This document shows positions 1 to 9,301 of a DNA stretch of 64,000 nt, piece by piece. The position numbers were made by a program, and so were the translations under genes. Position 1 is the stretch's first letter. Each line of letters starts with the position of its first letter. The notes below the pieces were generated by a model. That model had not been told where the DNA came from and made no database searches. It saw only the letters and a list, made by a program, of their open reading frames with translations. Location: contig NZ_CAKVAM010000003.1 in assembly GCF_934725225.1 (NCBI RefSeq), positions 1 through 64,000 of the forward strand. Reading direction: 5' to 3'. This DNA comes from an uncultured Treponema sp. (GTDB lineage: Bacteria; Spirochaetota; Spirochaetia; Treponematales; Treponemataceae).

Positions 1-3
1 TTT

Positions 4-75
4 GCGGAAATGGCTCAATGGTAGAGCGCGACCTTGCCAAGGTCGATGTTGCGGGTTCGATTCCCGTTTTCCGCT
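4..75 (+). tRNA. tRNA-Gly(GCC)
   Basis: The sequence folds into a full cloverleaf. The acceptor stem GCGGAAA (4-10) pairs with TTTCCGC (68-74), the anticodon stem encloses a loop with anticodon GCC, and the T arm GCGGG/CCCGT surrounds a TTCGATT loop. Position 75 is the discriminator T. The 3' CCA is not encoded, so a CCA-adding enzyme is needed. A terminator hairpin follows within 10 nt. Confidence 0.95.
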
Positions 76-83
76 CGACGACG

Positions 84-117
84 AAGCGATTTGGATTTTT
101 TCTGAATCGCTTTTTTA
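84..117 (+). terminator. Intrinsic terminator of the tRNA-Gly transcript
   Basis: An 8-bp stem AAGCGATT (84-91) / AATCGCTT (105-112) runs directly into a T run (111-116). It sits just behind the tRNA. Confidence 0.85.
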
Positions 118-149
118 TTTACAGTTGGATAAACTGTAAAAACTGCTGT

Positions 150-196
150 GTCAAGGATTAAAATGAAGCGTGCCTTGACCCGGTGCATTTTATAAT
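150..196 (+). promoter_or_regulatory. Inverted repeat and -10 element ahead of tig
   Basis: GTCAAGG (150-156) is the reverse complement of CCTTGAC (173-179), and a TATAAT lies at 191-196. TTGACC at 175-180 is only 10 bp from the -10 box, too close to act as its -35. The inverted repeat could be an operator or an RNA hairpin. A second short palindrome, ACAGTT/AACTGT, lies at 121-137. The function is not established. Confidence 0.4.
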
Positions 197-210
197 CGAG
201 AGGTTCCCAC

Positions 211-1581
211 GTGAAGGTAACAAAGGAAATTTCCAAACTTGAAAATTCAGCAGTAAAACTCACTGCCACAATTGCAAAAGAAGACGTTGTTTCTGGATAC
301 AACAAAAACATTTCTAAATACGCAAAAAATGTTCAGCTTCCAGGATTCCGCAAAGGTCATGTTCCTGTAAAAGTTCTTGAACAAAAGTATGGAGATTCCC
401 TAAAGCAGGAAGTTCTCGCAGATCTTATCGATGAATCTTTGAACCAGATTTTCGCAGAGGAAGAATCAAGAGACATCCGTCCTCTTCCCTACACTCAGCC
501 ACGTCTTGACGGCGACAAGCTTCCAGAATTCAGCACAGACAAAGATTTGACTTTTTCTGTTGTTTATGACGTTTTCCCTTCTGTTGAAGTAAAAGATTTT
601 TCAAAAATTGAAGTAAAAGAGCCTCAGGTTGAAATCGGCGAAAAAGAGCTCAACGAAGAATTGAAAGCTATTCAGGAAAGAAATGCTGTTGTAATCGATA
701 AAAAAGAAGGCGAGCCTGTTGAAAAAGACAATATCGTTACAATCGACTACAAAGAGCTTGATGACTCTGGAGCTGCAATTCAAGGAAGCGAGCGCGAAGG
801 CTTTGTTTTCACTGTTGGAACAGGCGAAAATATCTACAAGATTGATGACGAAATCATTGGCATGAAAAAAGACGAGACAAAAGAAATCTCTAAGACTTAC
901 GATGCTAAAGATGAAAACAAAGATCTTGCTGGAAAAACAAAGAAAATCAGCGTAACAGTAAAAGCTATAAAGCTCCGCAATCTTCCAGCACTTGATGATG
1001 AGCTTGCGCAGGATGTAAGCGAAAAATACAAGACACTTGATGATCTTAAAAAAGATATTTCTAAAGGTCTTGAAAGCGCAAAAAATAGAAAAATTGCAGA
1101 ACTCAAATCTCAGAGTCTTCTTGAGCAGCTTGTAGAAAAAAATCCGATTGTGCTTCCAAAGTCAATGGTTCAGGCAGAAATGGAAAGCCGCTGGAGAATG
1201 ATGGCGCAGCAGTTCCAGACAACACCAGAGCAGCTTGAAAAAATGATTTCAGCTTCTGGACAGTCAAAAGAAAATATGCTCACACAGTGGACTGGAGATG
1301 CTGAAAAAATGCTCAAAAGCCGCCTGATTGTTGATGCTCTTATCCGTGAGAAAAATATTGCGGTTACTCCAGAAGAAGTTGAAGCAGAATTCGCAAAAAT
1401 TGCAGATGAATCAGGCTCAACTCTTGATGAAGTAAAAGAGCACTACAAAGATGCACGTGCAAAAGAATATATTATTGATGAAATAAAAGAAAACAAGCTT
1501 TACGATGAGCTTTACAAACAGGTGAAAGTTTCAAAAGGCGACAAAGTTGACTTTGCGGATCTTTTTAAAAACAATCGCTAG
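211..1581 (+). CDS. tig: Trigger factor (ribosome-associated chaperone, peptidyl-prolyl isomerase)
   Basis: The 456-residue protein has the usual trigger factor length and order. An N-terminal ribosome-binding domain carries the GFRKGHVP loop near residue 48, the ribosome-docking signature. A central FKBP-like isomerase domain lies at about residues 160-245, followed by a long helical C-terminal chaperone domain. It would bind ribosomal protein L23 and shield nascent chains in the cytoplasm. The start is GTG, with GAGAGG about 8 nt upstream. It is followed by a strong terminator and then clpP-clpX, the classic tig-clpP-clpX neighbourhood of protein quality control. Confidence 0.96.
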   Translation: MKVTKEISKLENSAVKLTATIAKEDVVSGYNKNISKYAKNVQLPGFRKGHVPVKVLEQKYGDSLKQEVLADLIDESLNQIFAEEESRDIRPLPYTQPRLDGDKLPEFSTDKDLTFSVVYDVFPSVEVKDFSKIEVKEPQVEIGEKELNEELKAIQERNAVVIDKKEGEPVEKDNIVTIDYKELDDSGAAIQGSEREGFVFTVGTGENIYKIDDEIIGMKKDETKEISKTYDAKDENKDLAGKTKKISVTVKAIKLRNLPALDDELAQDVSEKYKTLDDLKKDISKGLESAKNRKIAELKSQSLLEQLVEKNPIVLPKSMVQAEMESRWRMMAQQFQTTPEQLEKMISASGQSKENMLTQWTGDAEKMLKSRLIVDALIREKNIAVTPEEVEAEFAKIADESGSTLDEVKEHYKDARAKEYIIDEIKENKLYDELYKQVKVSKGDKVDFADLFKNNR

Positions 1582-1604
1582 TTTATAAAATTTCTGACGA
1601 TAAG

Positions 1605-1639
1605 AAAAAAAACGGAGTGTTGCCCATTCCGTTTTTTTT
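1605..1639 (+). terminator. Intrinsic terminator after tig
   Basis: A 9-bp stem (1611-1619 with 1625-1633, one G-T pair) with a 5-nt loop is followed by an unbroken T run. It separates tig from clpP. Confidence 0.9.
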
Positions 1640-1668
1640 GTTTACACTATTCATCAGAGGAAAATTTA

Positions 1669-2280
1669 ATGAATGAATTTATGAATACTCTTGTTCCGAC
1701 TGTCATTGAAAGAAGCGGAAACGGAGAGCGTGCCTACGACTTGTATTCAAGGCTTTTGAAGGACAGAATAATTTTTGTCGATGGAGAAATCCGCGATGAA
1801 ACAGCAGATTTGATTGTGGCGCAGATTCTCTACCTAGAAAGTGAAAATCCGGAAAAAGACATAAGCATGTATATAAACAGCCCTGGCGGTTCAGTTACAG
1901 CGGGACTTGCAATTTACGATACTATGCAATATGTAAGATGCGATATTCAGACTATTTGCATGGGACAGGCGGCAAGCATGGGTGCTATTATTCTTGCTGG
2001 CGGAACAATCGGAAAAAGATATGCTCTTCCTTCTAGCCGTGTGATGATTCATCAGCCTTGGGGCGGAACTCAAGGTCAGGAAAGCGATATTGCAATTCAG
2101 GCAAAGGAAATCGGACGTCTGAAAAAACTTAGCATAAAATATCTTTCCATGCAGACAGGAAAAAAAGAAGAAGAAATCGCAGCTGATATGGAGCGTGATT
2201 TTTATATGCCGGCAGAAGATGCAAAAAATTACGGCATAATTGACCATATAATGAACAGCGCGAAAAAAGGAGTTCAATAA
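1669..2280 (+). CDS. clpP: ATP-dependent Clp protease proteolytic subunit
   Basis: This 203-residue serine peptidase forms the barrel-shaped core of ClpXP in the cytoplasm. The S14 family hallmarks are present: the SPGGSV segment (oxyanion region), the catalytic Ser in GQAASMGA, the catalytic His in SRVMIHQPWGG, and an Asp in the ERDFYM segment. The length is normal. Shine-Dalgarno-like AGAGG precedes the ATG. The stop codon shares one base with the clpX start (TAATG), so the two are translationally coupled and should be made together. Confidence 0.97.
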   Translation: MNEFMNTLVPTVIERSGNGERAYDLYSRLLKDRIIFVDGEIRDETADLIVAQILYLESENPEKDISMYINSPGGSVTAGLAIYDTMQYVRCDIQTICMGQAASMGAIILAGGTIGKRYALPSSRVMIHQPWGGTQGQESDIAIQAKEIGRLKKLSIKYLSMQTGKKEEEIAADMERDFYMPAEDAKNYGIIDHIMNSAKKGVQ

Positions 2281-3542
2281 TGGCCAGATTAGGCAGAAAC
2301 AATCAGCCGGTATGCGCATTTTGCGGCCGTCCTGCTGATGAACATAGAAGAGTTGTAAGTTCTCCAGATGACATGATTTATATCTGCGAGCATTGTGTTG
2401 CGACTTGCCAGACAATTTTAAACAATGAAGCCCACACAATCGCTCCAATCGACATGAGCGCAATTCCTTCTCCAAAAGAATTCAAATCGTACCTTGACCA
2501 GTACGTTATCGGTCAGGATTATGCGAAAAAAGTTCTTTCCGTGGCAGTATACAACCATTACAAGCAGCTTTCAATTTCAAAGGAACAGCAGCTTACAATG
2601 GATGTAAAAATTGAAAAATCGAACATTCTTCTTTTGGGTCCAACTGGCTCTGGAAAAACACTTCTTGCAAAAACTCTTGCGCAGAAACTGAATGTTCCGT
2701 TTGCAATTGCGGATGCCACTACCCTCACCGAAGCCGGATACGTTGGTGAAGACGTTGAAAATGTTCTTTTGAAGCTTATCAATGCGGCGGACGGAGATAT
2801 TGCAGCGGCGGAACGCGGAATTATTTTCATTGACGAAATCGATAAAATCGGAAGAAAAAGCGAAAACACTTCAATTACGCGAGATGTTTCCGGGGAAGGC
2901 GTTCAGCAGGCGCTTTTAAAGATTCTCGAAGGAACACACGCATCAGTTCCTCCTCAGGGCGGAAGAAAACACCCGAATCAGGAAATGATTGACATTGACA
3001 CAACAAACATTCTGTTTATTTGCGGCGGAGCTTTTGTCGGACTTGACAAGATAATTGAGCAACGGCTTTCAACAGCTTCAATCGGATTCGGAGCGGAAGG
3101 AACTCACAGAACAAACGAAGAGCGAATGGAGCTTTTGAATCAGGTTACAAGCGATGACTTGGTAAAATTCGGTCTTATACCAGAACTTATCGGACGTCTT
3201 CCAATGACTTGCGCCTTAAAGGAACTCAACAAGGAAGACTTAAAGAGAATTCTTGTAGAACCGAAAAATGCAATAACAAAGCAGTTTCAGGCTATTTTCG
3301 CAATTGATGATGTGGAACTTACTTTTGACGATGATGCGATTGACCAGATTGCAGAAATGGCAATAAGAAGCAAAACTGGAGCGCGCGGACTAAGAGCAAT
3401 TGTTGAGCACATTTTGCTTGACCTTATGTACGAGGTTCCGAGCGTAAAAGGCAAAAAGAAACTTGTAATCACAAAAGATATTGTAAATCAAAAAGAACTT
3501 CCAACTGCGGAATCTCTTTTGATTGAACAAAAAACAGCTTAA
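2280..3542 (+). CDS. clpX: ATP-dependent Clp protease ATP-binding subunit ClpX
   Basis: The 420-residue AAA+ unfoldase feeds substrates to ClpP. An N-terminal zinc-binding domain has cysteines in CAFC (residues 12-15) and a second pair in CEHCVATC, the C4 type. It is followed by Walker A GPTGSGKT, Walker B IDEIDK, the pore and sensor regions, and the GAR motif (TGARGLR) in the small domain. Length and order match canonical ClpX. The ATG overlaps the clpP stop by one base. A terminator follows immediately and probably also serves the convergent glycosyltransferase gene. Confidence 0.97.
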   Translation: MARLGRNNQPVCAFCGRPADEHRRVVSSPDDMIYICEHCVATCQTILNNEAHTIAPIDMSAIPSPKEFKSYLDQYVIGQDYAKKVLSVAVYNHYKQLSISKEQQLTMDVKIEKSNILLLGPTGSGKTLLAKTLAQKLNVPFAIADATTLTEAGYVGEDVENVLLKLINAADGDIAAAERGIIFIDEIDKIGRKSENTSITRDVSGEGVQQALLKILEGTHASVPPQGGRKHPNQEMIDIDTTNILFICGGAFVGLDKIIEQRLSTASIGFGAEGTHRTNEERMELLNQVTSDDLVKFGLIPELIGRLPMTCALKELNKEDLKRILVEPKNAITKQFQAIFAIDDVELTFDDDAIDQIAEMAIRSKTGARGLRAIVEHILLDLMYEVPSVKGKKKLVITKDIVNQKELPTAESLLIEQKTA

Positions 3543-3550
3543 ATACAGAA

Positions 3551-3592
3551 GGAGCTTTCAAATGCAACAAGCTAACGGAAGCTCCTTTTTTA
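3551..3592 (+). terminator. Terminator after clpX, probably bidirectional
   Basis: GGAGCTTTC (3551-3559) pairs with GGAAGCTCC (3577-3585), 9 bp with one G-T pair and a 17-nt loop. A T run follows on the plus strand. The convergent gene ends at 3590. Confidence 0.75.
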
Positions 3593-4708
3593 TTTTAAAA
3601 CGCTTCTTATTATTTCCAAAGTTTCAAGCACACATTTTTCCCAAGAAAATCTTTTTGACCAAACAAGAGCACTTTCTGATATTTTTTTTCTAAAAACTTC
3701 GTCTGTTGTTATTTTTTCTATGCATGAAGCAAATTCTTCTATATTATCACTATCAAAGAAAAGCGCATTGTTCCCAGCAACTTCCGGAAGAGCGCCGGCT
3801 TTTGCACAGGCAACAGGAATTCCAGTTGCCATAGCTTCAAGAATAGGAAGCCCCGCCCCTTCATTCACAGAAGGAAAAACACAGGCTTCAGAATTTCTAT
3901 ATAACTCAGGAAAACTTTCATGCGGAAAATATCCGGTTATAAAAATGTCGCTCGCCGCAGAAGATTCAAATGCCGCCTTGTGAACTTCATCGCTGTAAGG
4001 TCCGTCGCTTCCGGCAATTACAAGTCTATGCGGCAAATTAGTTTTTTTCTTAAACAGCGAAAATGCTTTTATAAGCTCAATGTGCTTTTTTTCAGGACTT
4101 TGCATCCGGCTTGCATAAATTATATAAGGCTTTTTTATTGCAAACGGCTTTATATCCGCAACTTCGCTTTCAATTCCAAGAGAATCAACTGGGAAAAAAC
4201 TGCTGTGGTCGATTCCGTTGTGGACAATTTCTATGCGGCGGCATTTCAGACCTGAACGCTCAAGATTTTTCTTTACGAACATGCTCGGAACAATTATGCA
4301 GTCAGCATTTGAAAGTCCGATTTTTATGTGCTTTTGCGCAAGCCAATTTTCAGTCTTAAAAACATTTCCAGGAATGTCATTTACAATTGCAATGCCGGGA
4401 ACTTTAAACTTTGAAGGAATAAGCCTAGCTCCAGCCGGAAAAACAACCGCATCATAGCCTGCTTTTTTTATAAACCTGTTTGCAGACAAATAATGCCAGA
4501 GCCGGATTGCGCCCGAAGTCGTTTTTATTCCGATGCTAGAAAAAGGCACATCGCGTTTTGCATTATAAGTGTATCTGTCAATCTCCTCGCCGAAAAGTTC
4601 AAAGTCAAATTCATTTTCAGCGGGAAGATTGTTTATAAAAGACATAAGGTATGAGCCGAGCCCAGATTTTCCGTGATCGCAACCAAATGTATCAATTCCA
4701 ATTTTCAT
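3590..4708 (-). CDS. Glycosyltransferase family 4-like protein
   Basis: The 372-residue retaining GT-B glycosyltransferase would use a nucleotide sugar to extend a glycan or glycolipid at the cytoplasmic membrane face. The N-terminal acceptor lobe begins MKIGIDTFGCDHGKSGLGSY. The C-terminal lobe has the donor-binding E-x7-E region in NEGAGLPILEAMATGIPVA, typical of GT4. The open frame extends six codons further upstream, but the ATG at 4708 starts the conserved domain and lies 8 nt after a TATACT box, so I prefer it. It stands alone, convergent with clpX and divergent from a helicase. The acceptor and sugar cannot be read from the sequence. Confidence 0.85.
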   Translation of the reverse strand: MKIGIDTFGCDHGKSGLGSYLMSFINNLPAENEFDFELFGEEIDRYTYNAKRDVPFSSIGIKTTSGAIRLWHYLSANRFIKKAGYDAVVFPAGARLIPSKFKVPGIAIVNDIPGNVFKTENWLAQKHIKIGLSNADCIIVPSMFVKKNLERSGLKCRRIEIVHNGIDHSSFFPVDSLGIESEVADIKPFAIKKPYIIYASRMQSPEKKHIELIKAFSLFKKKTNLPHRLVIAGSDGPYSDEVHKAAFESSAASDIFITGYFPHESFPELYRNSEACVFPSVNEGAGLPILEAMATGIPVACAKAGALPEVAGNNALFFDSDNIEEFASCIEKITTDEVFRKKISESALVWSKRFSWEKCVLETLEIIRSVLK

Positions 4709-4716
4709 ATCTATAT

Positions 4717-4722
4717 AGTATA
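4717..4722 (-). promoter_or_regulatory. -10 box of the GT4 gene (leaderless type)
   Basis: TATACT on the minus strand ends 8 nt before the ATG at 4708, and no Shine-Dalgarno sequence is present. No good -35 is seen. Confidence 0.45.
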
Positions 4723-4744
4723 TCACAAAACTTTAAAAATATGC

Positions 4745-4750
4745 TATATT
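4745..4750 (+). promoter_or_regulatory. -10 box of the DEAD-box helicase gene (leaderless type)
   Basis: TATATT ends 6 nt before the ATG at 4757, so transcription would begin at or next to the start codon. No ribosome-binding site lies between them. Confidence 0.45.
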
Positions 4751-4756
4751 TTGTTT

Positions 4757-5923
4757 ATGAACAAATTTTTAGAACTAAAAGTTGACGAGTCAATTGTTTC
4801 AAAGCTTGAAGAAATCGGCATAACAGAACCAACCGAAGTGCAGAAAAAAATAATTCCGCTTATTTCAGAAGGAAAAAATATAATGTTCCAAAGCGAAACC
4901 GGAACTGGAAAAACTTTCGCGTATTTGCTTCCATTGCTGAGCCGCTTGAATTCCACGGAAAAAAGAATGGCGCGCCTTATGATTGCCTCCCCGACTTACG
5001 AACTTGCTTCCCAAATAAAAGTTCAAGTGCAGAAAATCAGCGGAATAAAATGCGCCTTGCTTATTGGCGGAGCACCAATTTCACGTCAAATCGAACTTTT
5101 AAAGGAAAAGCCAGAAATTGTAATTGGAGGGCCAGCGCGGCTTCTTGAGCTGATTCATTTAAAAAAACTCAAGGCTGACGGAATTGAAACTCTTGTTCTT
5201 GACGAGGCTGACCGTCTTTTAAGTCCTGAACTTAGGGACAGCACAAAAGATCTTATGGAGCGGCTTCCAAAATCAGTTCAGCTTATAGGAAATTCCGCCA
5301 CCGTAAGCAAATATACGCGCGAAATTCTTCAGAAAGCAAGAAACGGAATTTTAAATGATGAAAAGGAAAATGCGATTCTTTTTGTTGCGCTTCCTATGGA
5401 AAATGTTCTTAGAAAGCAAATTTCACATTGGGCAATTTTTTCAGAAAGAAGAGACAAAATCGACACACTGCGAAGTTTTATAAACGCTGAAAAACCAAAA
5501 AAGCTTCTCGTTTTCACTTCAAAATCTGACCAGATTGAAAACATCGCTTCAAAATTAAGATTCAAAAAAATTGACTGCGAAACTTTATGCGGAAAAACGA
5601 ACAAAGTTGATAGAAAATCAGCAATCGACAAGTTCAGAAGCGGAAAAGCGAAAATTCTCATTACAACAGACCTCGCTTCCAGAGGACTTGACATTCAAGG
5701 CATAACTCACGTTGTTCAGATGGATTTGCCGGAAAAAGAAGATTTTTTTATTCACCGCGCAGGAAGAACAGCCCGAGCCGGAGCAACTGGAATAAACTGT
5801 GTAATCGGAGACGCCTGGGAAATGGAAAACTATGCCCGCCTCGAAAAAAAACTCAAGATAACGGTTTTTCCAAAAATGCTTTATAAAGGTAACGTTGTTG
5901 ATCCAAATTCCTTTAATACTTGA
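4757..5923 (+). CDS. DEAD-box ATP-dependent RNA helicase
   Basis: The 388-residue superfamily 2 helicase unwinds RNA duplexes. The family motifs appear in order: Q motif region (GITEPTEVQKKIIP), motif I ETGTGKT, motif II DEAD (VLDEADRL), motif III SAT, and motif VI HRAGRTARAG. It ends soon after the helicase core, so it is a minimal DEAD protein without the RNA-binding tail of DbpA or CsdA. The frame opens 28 codons earlier, but the ATG at 4757 lies just behind a -10 box and begins the conserved region. Likely roles are ribosome assembly or RNA turnover. Confidence 0.93.
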   Translation: MNKFLELKVDESIVSKLEEIGITEPTEVQKKIIPLISEGKNIMFQSETGTGKTFAYLLPLLSRLNSTEKRMARLMIASPTYELASQIKVQVQKISGIKCALLIGGAPISRQIELLKEKPEIVIGGPARLLELIHLKKLKADGIETLVLDEADRLLSPELRDSTKDLMERLPKSVQLIGNSATVSKYTREILQKARNGILNDEKENAILFVALPMENVLRKQISHWAIFSERRDKIDTLRSFINAEKPKKLLVFTSKSDQIENIASKLRFKKIDCETLCGKTNKVDRKSAIDKFRSGKAKILITTDLASRGLDIQGITHVVQMDLPEKEDFFIHRAGRTARAGATGINCVIGDAWEMENYARLEKKLKITVFPKMLYKGNVVDPNSFNT

Positions 5924-5948
5924 GGCTCAAAGGTCATTTTGCTATAAT
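5920..5948 (+). promoter_or_regulatory. Sigma-70 type promoter of smc
   Basis: TTGAGG (5920-5925), a 17-bp spacer and TATAAT (5943-5948). It overlaps the end of the helicase gene and lies about 30 nt before the smc start. Confidence 0.7.
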
Positions 5949-5978
5949 AGAAAAACATTTTAAATTGAGGAAATTCCT

Positions 5979-8933
5979 GTGTTTTTAAAAAGTCTTGAAA
6001 TATTCGGTTTTAAGTCATTCGCCGACCGAACTCATATAAATTTTGCTGACGGAATTACTGCCCTGCTTGGTCCGAATGGCTGCGGAAAAAGCAACGTTGT
6101 TGACGCAATAAAATGGGTTCTTGCTGAAAACCGCTCAAAAAATCTTCGCGCCGAATCAATGGAAGACGTAATTTTCAACGGAACAGAAACCCGTCCGGCT
6201 CTTTCAATGGCGGAAGTTACGCTGACGATTGCAAATGAAAACGGGCTTCTTCCTCTTGAAGATTCTGAAATCGCAATAAAACGCAGACTTTACCGCAACG
6301 GCGAAAACGAATATTTTATAAACTCAAATCAAGTCGGAGCTTCTTCAATCCGCAAGCTTTTTATGGATACTGGAGTCGGAAAAGCAGCCTATTCTGTCAT
6401 GGAACAGGGAAAAATCGACCAGATTCTTTCAAGCAAGCCGGAAGACAGACGCTATCTTTTTGAGGAAGCCGCGGGAATCAGCCGTTCAAAAGCGGAAGTT
6501 GCAGACGCGGAACGTGAACTTGAAAAAACAAGAGCGAATCTGGCTCAAATTGACATTGGACTTGCGGAAACAAAACGCAGCTACGAAACTTTAAAAGTTC
6601 AGGCTGAAAAAACTGCAAAATACAGAAAACTTCAAGATGAAAAATTTGAATGCGAGCTTGACATTCAGCTTTTAAAGCTCAAGGATTTTACGCAGAACAA
6701 AGCGCGCCACGAGCAGAACAGAAAAGAAGCCGAAGAAAAAAGAAATTCCGCGGCAAATGAAATTGAAGAAATTTTAAATACGCTCCAAGTCAACACAGAC
6801 AAAGTAAAAGAGCTTCAAGAACAAGTAAACACAAAACAGCAGCTTGTTATAAAAATCAGCGCGGAGCAAACTGGAAAAAAAGCAATGGCGCGGCAGCTTC
6901 ACGAGCATCAAAGCCAGATGAAAGAAAAAATCGGGCAAATTGAAAACCGCATAAAAAACATCGAAGAGCGCATTGACGAATATAATGAGGAAATTGACAG
7001 TCAGAATGCAGAGCTTCACGAAAAGCACAAGCAGCTTTCAGATATAAATAAAAACGTTGAAAATTTTTCTGAAAATATCCGCCAGTCTTCAAGCCAGATT
7101 GAAGAAAATTTAAGGCTCATAAACACAAATTCTGGAAAAATCAACAATCTTGATTCAGAACGCGCGGAACTGCAAAAGCAGCTTACGTCGATAACCGAAG
7201 ACATTGTTACAGAACTTGACGCAAAATTAAAAGACGCAGGATATTCAAGCACTTCAAATAAAAAAGCAAAAGAGGCGCTTGATACGGCACTTGAAAAAAT
7301 TAAAATTTATGCGAACGGACGCGCAAATATTTTCAAGGATTTTTCTTCGCTTCCTTCACATTCTGAAAAAGATTCTGCGCAGATGGGAACTGATGCGGTC
7401 GCGGCATTTACAGAAATTTTGCGGATGCTTGAAGAACTTTCGCAGTCAATTTCAGAATATACAAAAACGACTCCGCAATTCATTGACGATTTTCTTTCGC
7501 CGGAAGGAATTATCACAAAAAAACGCGGAATCGATTCTTCAATTCAGCAAAATCTTTCTACAATCGATTCAATAAAAAATGAAAGCGCGGAACTGACTTC
7601 AAAAAACAATGCTCTTAACAAAAAAATTGATGAGTACAAAGACACGCTTTCAAAGTTAAGAGTAAACCAAGCGCAGATGGCTCAGCAAATAACTTCGTGC
7701 GAGCAGCAGATTTCAACTTTGCGGAAAACTTTGGCTTCTGAAGAAACTTCGCTCCGTGAACAGCAGAACGAGCTTTTTGAGGAAAACAAACGCCGGGAAG
7801 AAAACGAAGAGCAGCTTCAGGAAACCGAAGAATCAATTGCGGAACTAGAAGCTCAAGGTCAGAAAATCACTGCGGAACTGAATGACTTGGACAAGCAAAT
7901 TTCAGAATGCAACAGCCAGGTAAGCGGAAAACAGAACGCGCTTCAGAAAAAACAGGAAGAGCGGAATAAATATCAAAGCCAGCTTGAAAAATTCAGCGTG
8001 GGAATTGCGCAGTACGACACTGAAATCAGAAATGTTAAGCAAAACTTCCAAGAAAATTTTTCGCGCGACTTGATGGAATTTGAAGAGCGGATGTACACAA
8101 TCACAACTCCAGTTCCGGCTTTAAAAGAAAAACTTTCTCAGGTGAAGCAAAAAATTCAGGAACTTGGAACTCCGAATTTAATGGCAATCGAGCAGTTTGC
8201 GGAAGAAAAGGAACGCTACGAACGCCAGCAGGCAAACTACAACGACACGCAAAAAACTTTGGAAAATCTTGTCCGCGTAAGTGAAGAAATCCGGACGAAA
8301 TCTTCTGAAATGTTTTTGGACACATATAATAAGATTCGAAAAAATTTCCACAATATGTTCCGCAGACTTATGAACGGAGGAAGAGCCGAGCTTAGGCTTG
8401 TTGATCCTGCAAATGTTCTTTCAAGTGGAGTTGAAATTCTTGCCCAGCCGCCTGGAAAAAAACTTGTAAATATTTCACTTCTTTCCGGCGGTGAAAAAAC
8501 AATGACAGCAGTCGCGCTTCTCTTTGCAACTTATCAAGTCCGCCCTAGCCCGTTTTGTCTTTTGGACGAAATTGACGCGGCTCTTGACGACAAAAACGTT
8601 GCAAGTTTTGTAAGCACATTGCGCGCATTCGGAAACATAAGCCAGTACATTGTAATCACACACAACAGAAAAACTGTAATGGGCGCATCGACAATGCTTG
8701 GCGTTACAATGGAAGAATCTGGAATCACAAAAGTTCTGCAAGTCCGCCTTGACGAAGACACCATGAACGGAAACATTGCCTTTAGCGACCAGTCAGATTT
8801 TGTTGAGGAAGAAGTTCCGCCAGAAGAAGGAATTGTAATTCCACCGCGTCCTCCAAGAAGAGAACACAATCCAGACGGAACTTTAAAAACGGAAGCGAAA
8901 ACTGAAACAGAGGAAAACAGCAGCCAGCAATGA
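5979..8933 (+). CDS. smc: Chromosome partition protein SMC
   Basis: The 984-residue condensin ATPase compacts and segregates the chromosome together with ScpA and ScpB. The N-terminal head has FGFKSFAD and Walker A GPNGCGKS. Long glutamate- and glutamine-rich coiled coils flank a central region, and the C-terminal head has the ABC signature LLSGGEKTM and Walker B FCLLDEIDAALDD. It is shorter than the usual 1150-1190 residues, with a short middle that contains little recognisable hinge sequence. The residues after about 930 form a charged, proline-rich tail. The start is GTG with GAGGAAA upstream. Its stop overlaps the next gene (ATGA). Confidence 0.94.
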   Translation: MFLKSLEIFGFKSFADRTHINFADGITALLGPNGCGKSNVVDAIKWVLAENRSKNLRAESMEDVIFNGTETRPALSMAEVTLTIANENGLLPLEDSEIAIKRRLYRNGENEYFINSNQVGASSIRKLFMDTGVGKAAYSVMEQGKIDQILSSKPEDRRYLFEEAAGISRSKAEVADAERELEKTRANLAQIDIGLAETKRSYETLKVQAEKTAKYRKLQDEKFECELDIQLLKLKDFTQNKARHEQNRKEAEEKRNSAANEIEEILNTLQVNTDKVKELQEQVNTKQQLVIKISAEQTGKKAMARQLHEHQSQMKEKIGQIENRIKNIEERIDEYNEEIDSQNAELHEKHKQLSDINKNVENFSENIRQSSSQIEENLRLINTNSGKINNLDSERAELQKQLTSITEDIVTELDAKLKDAGYSSTSNKKAKEALDTALEKIKIYANGRANIFKDFSSLPSHSEKDSAQMGTDAVAAFTEILRMLEELSQSISEYTKTTPQFIDDFLSPEGIITKKRGIDSSIQQNLSTIDSIKNESAELTSKNNALNKKIDEYKDTLSKLRVNQAQMAQQITSCEQQISTLRKTLASEETSLREQQNELFEENKRREENEEQLQETEESIAELEAQGQKITAELNDLDKQISECNSQVSGKQNALQKKQEERNKYQSQLEKFSVGIAQYDTEIRNVKQNFQENFSRDLMEFEERMYTITTPVPALKEKLSQVKQKIQELGTPNLMAIEQFAEEKERYERQQANYNDTQKTLENLVRVSEEIRTKSSEMFLDTYNKIRKNFHNMFRRLMNGGRAELRLVDPANVLSSGVEILAQPPGKKLVNISLLSGGEKTMTAVALLFATYQVRPSPFCLLDEIDAALDDKNVASFVSTLRAFGNISQYIVITHNRKTVMGASTMLGVTMEESGITKVLQVRLDEDTMNGNIAFSDQSDFVEEEVPPEEGIVIPPRPPRREHNPDGTLKTEAKTETEENSSQQ

Positions 8934-9301
8934 ATTTCTTTGAAACTATAAAGGAAAATCTGCAAAATTTTCTCCGGGAAAACACAAAGATTACAGCGGG
9001 AATAACAATTTTGCTTGTTGTCCTTGCAGTTTTTGCTTTTGCATCGGGAATTTTTCAGGAGAAAAAAAAACAGGAAATTTTTGTTTTTCCAGAGCAAATT
9101 CCTTTTTCAGCTGTGGAAGATTTTTTTCCGCCAAAAGAAGATTCTCTGACCGAAGATTATTATTTTTCAAGAGAGCAAAATTCAACTTGGAGCAAAGATG
9201 AATTCGACAGATGGTTTTCTGTTCCTTCCAAAGAAAATGTTGAAGCTCTTGGAAAATCAAATGAAAAAATTGCAAATGAAATTTTAGGAGTAGCTCCGTG
9301 A
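8930..9301 (+). CDS. Hypothetical single-pass membrane protein
   Basis: I do not recognise this 123-residue protein. It has a short amphipathic start, one strong transmembrane segment at about residues 23-43, then a charged stretch rich in Lys, Glu, Phe and Pro that probably lies outside the membrane. No catalytic motif is visible. It is coupled to smc through an ATGA overlap and to the following lipoprotein gene through a 4-nt overlap, so the three are translated as a unit. A role in the envelope or in linking the chromosome to the membrane is only a guess. Confidence 0.7.
   Translation: MNFFETIKENLQNFLRENTKITAGITILLVVLAVFAFASGIFQEKKKQEIFVFPEQIPFSAVEDFFPPKEDSLTEDYYFSREQNSTWSKDEFDRWFSVPSKENVEALGKSNEKIANEILGVAP

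Noticed and set aside
175..196. TTGACC/TATAAT promoter for tig
   Set aside because: The two hexamers are only 10 bp apart, too close for sigma-70.
1891..2475. 194-codon minus-strand frame across the clpP-clpX junction
   Set aside because: It is the shadow of two canonical genes, with no features of its own.
8534..9097. Long minus-strand frame opposite smc and its neighbour
   Set aside because: It is antisense to well-supported coding sequence, has low-complexity composition, and has no ribosome-binding site or domain.
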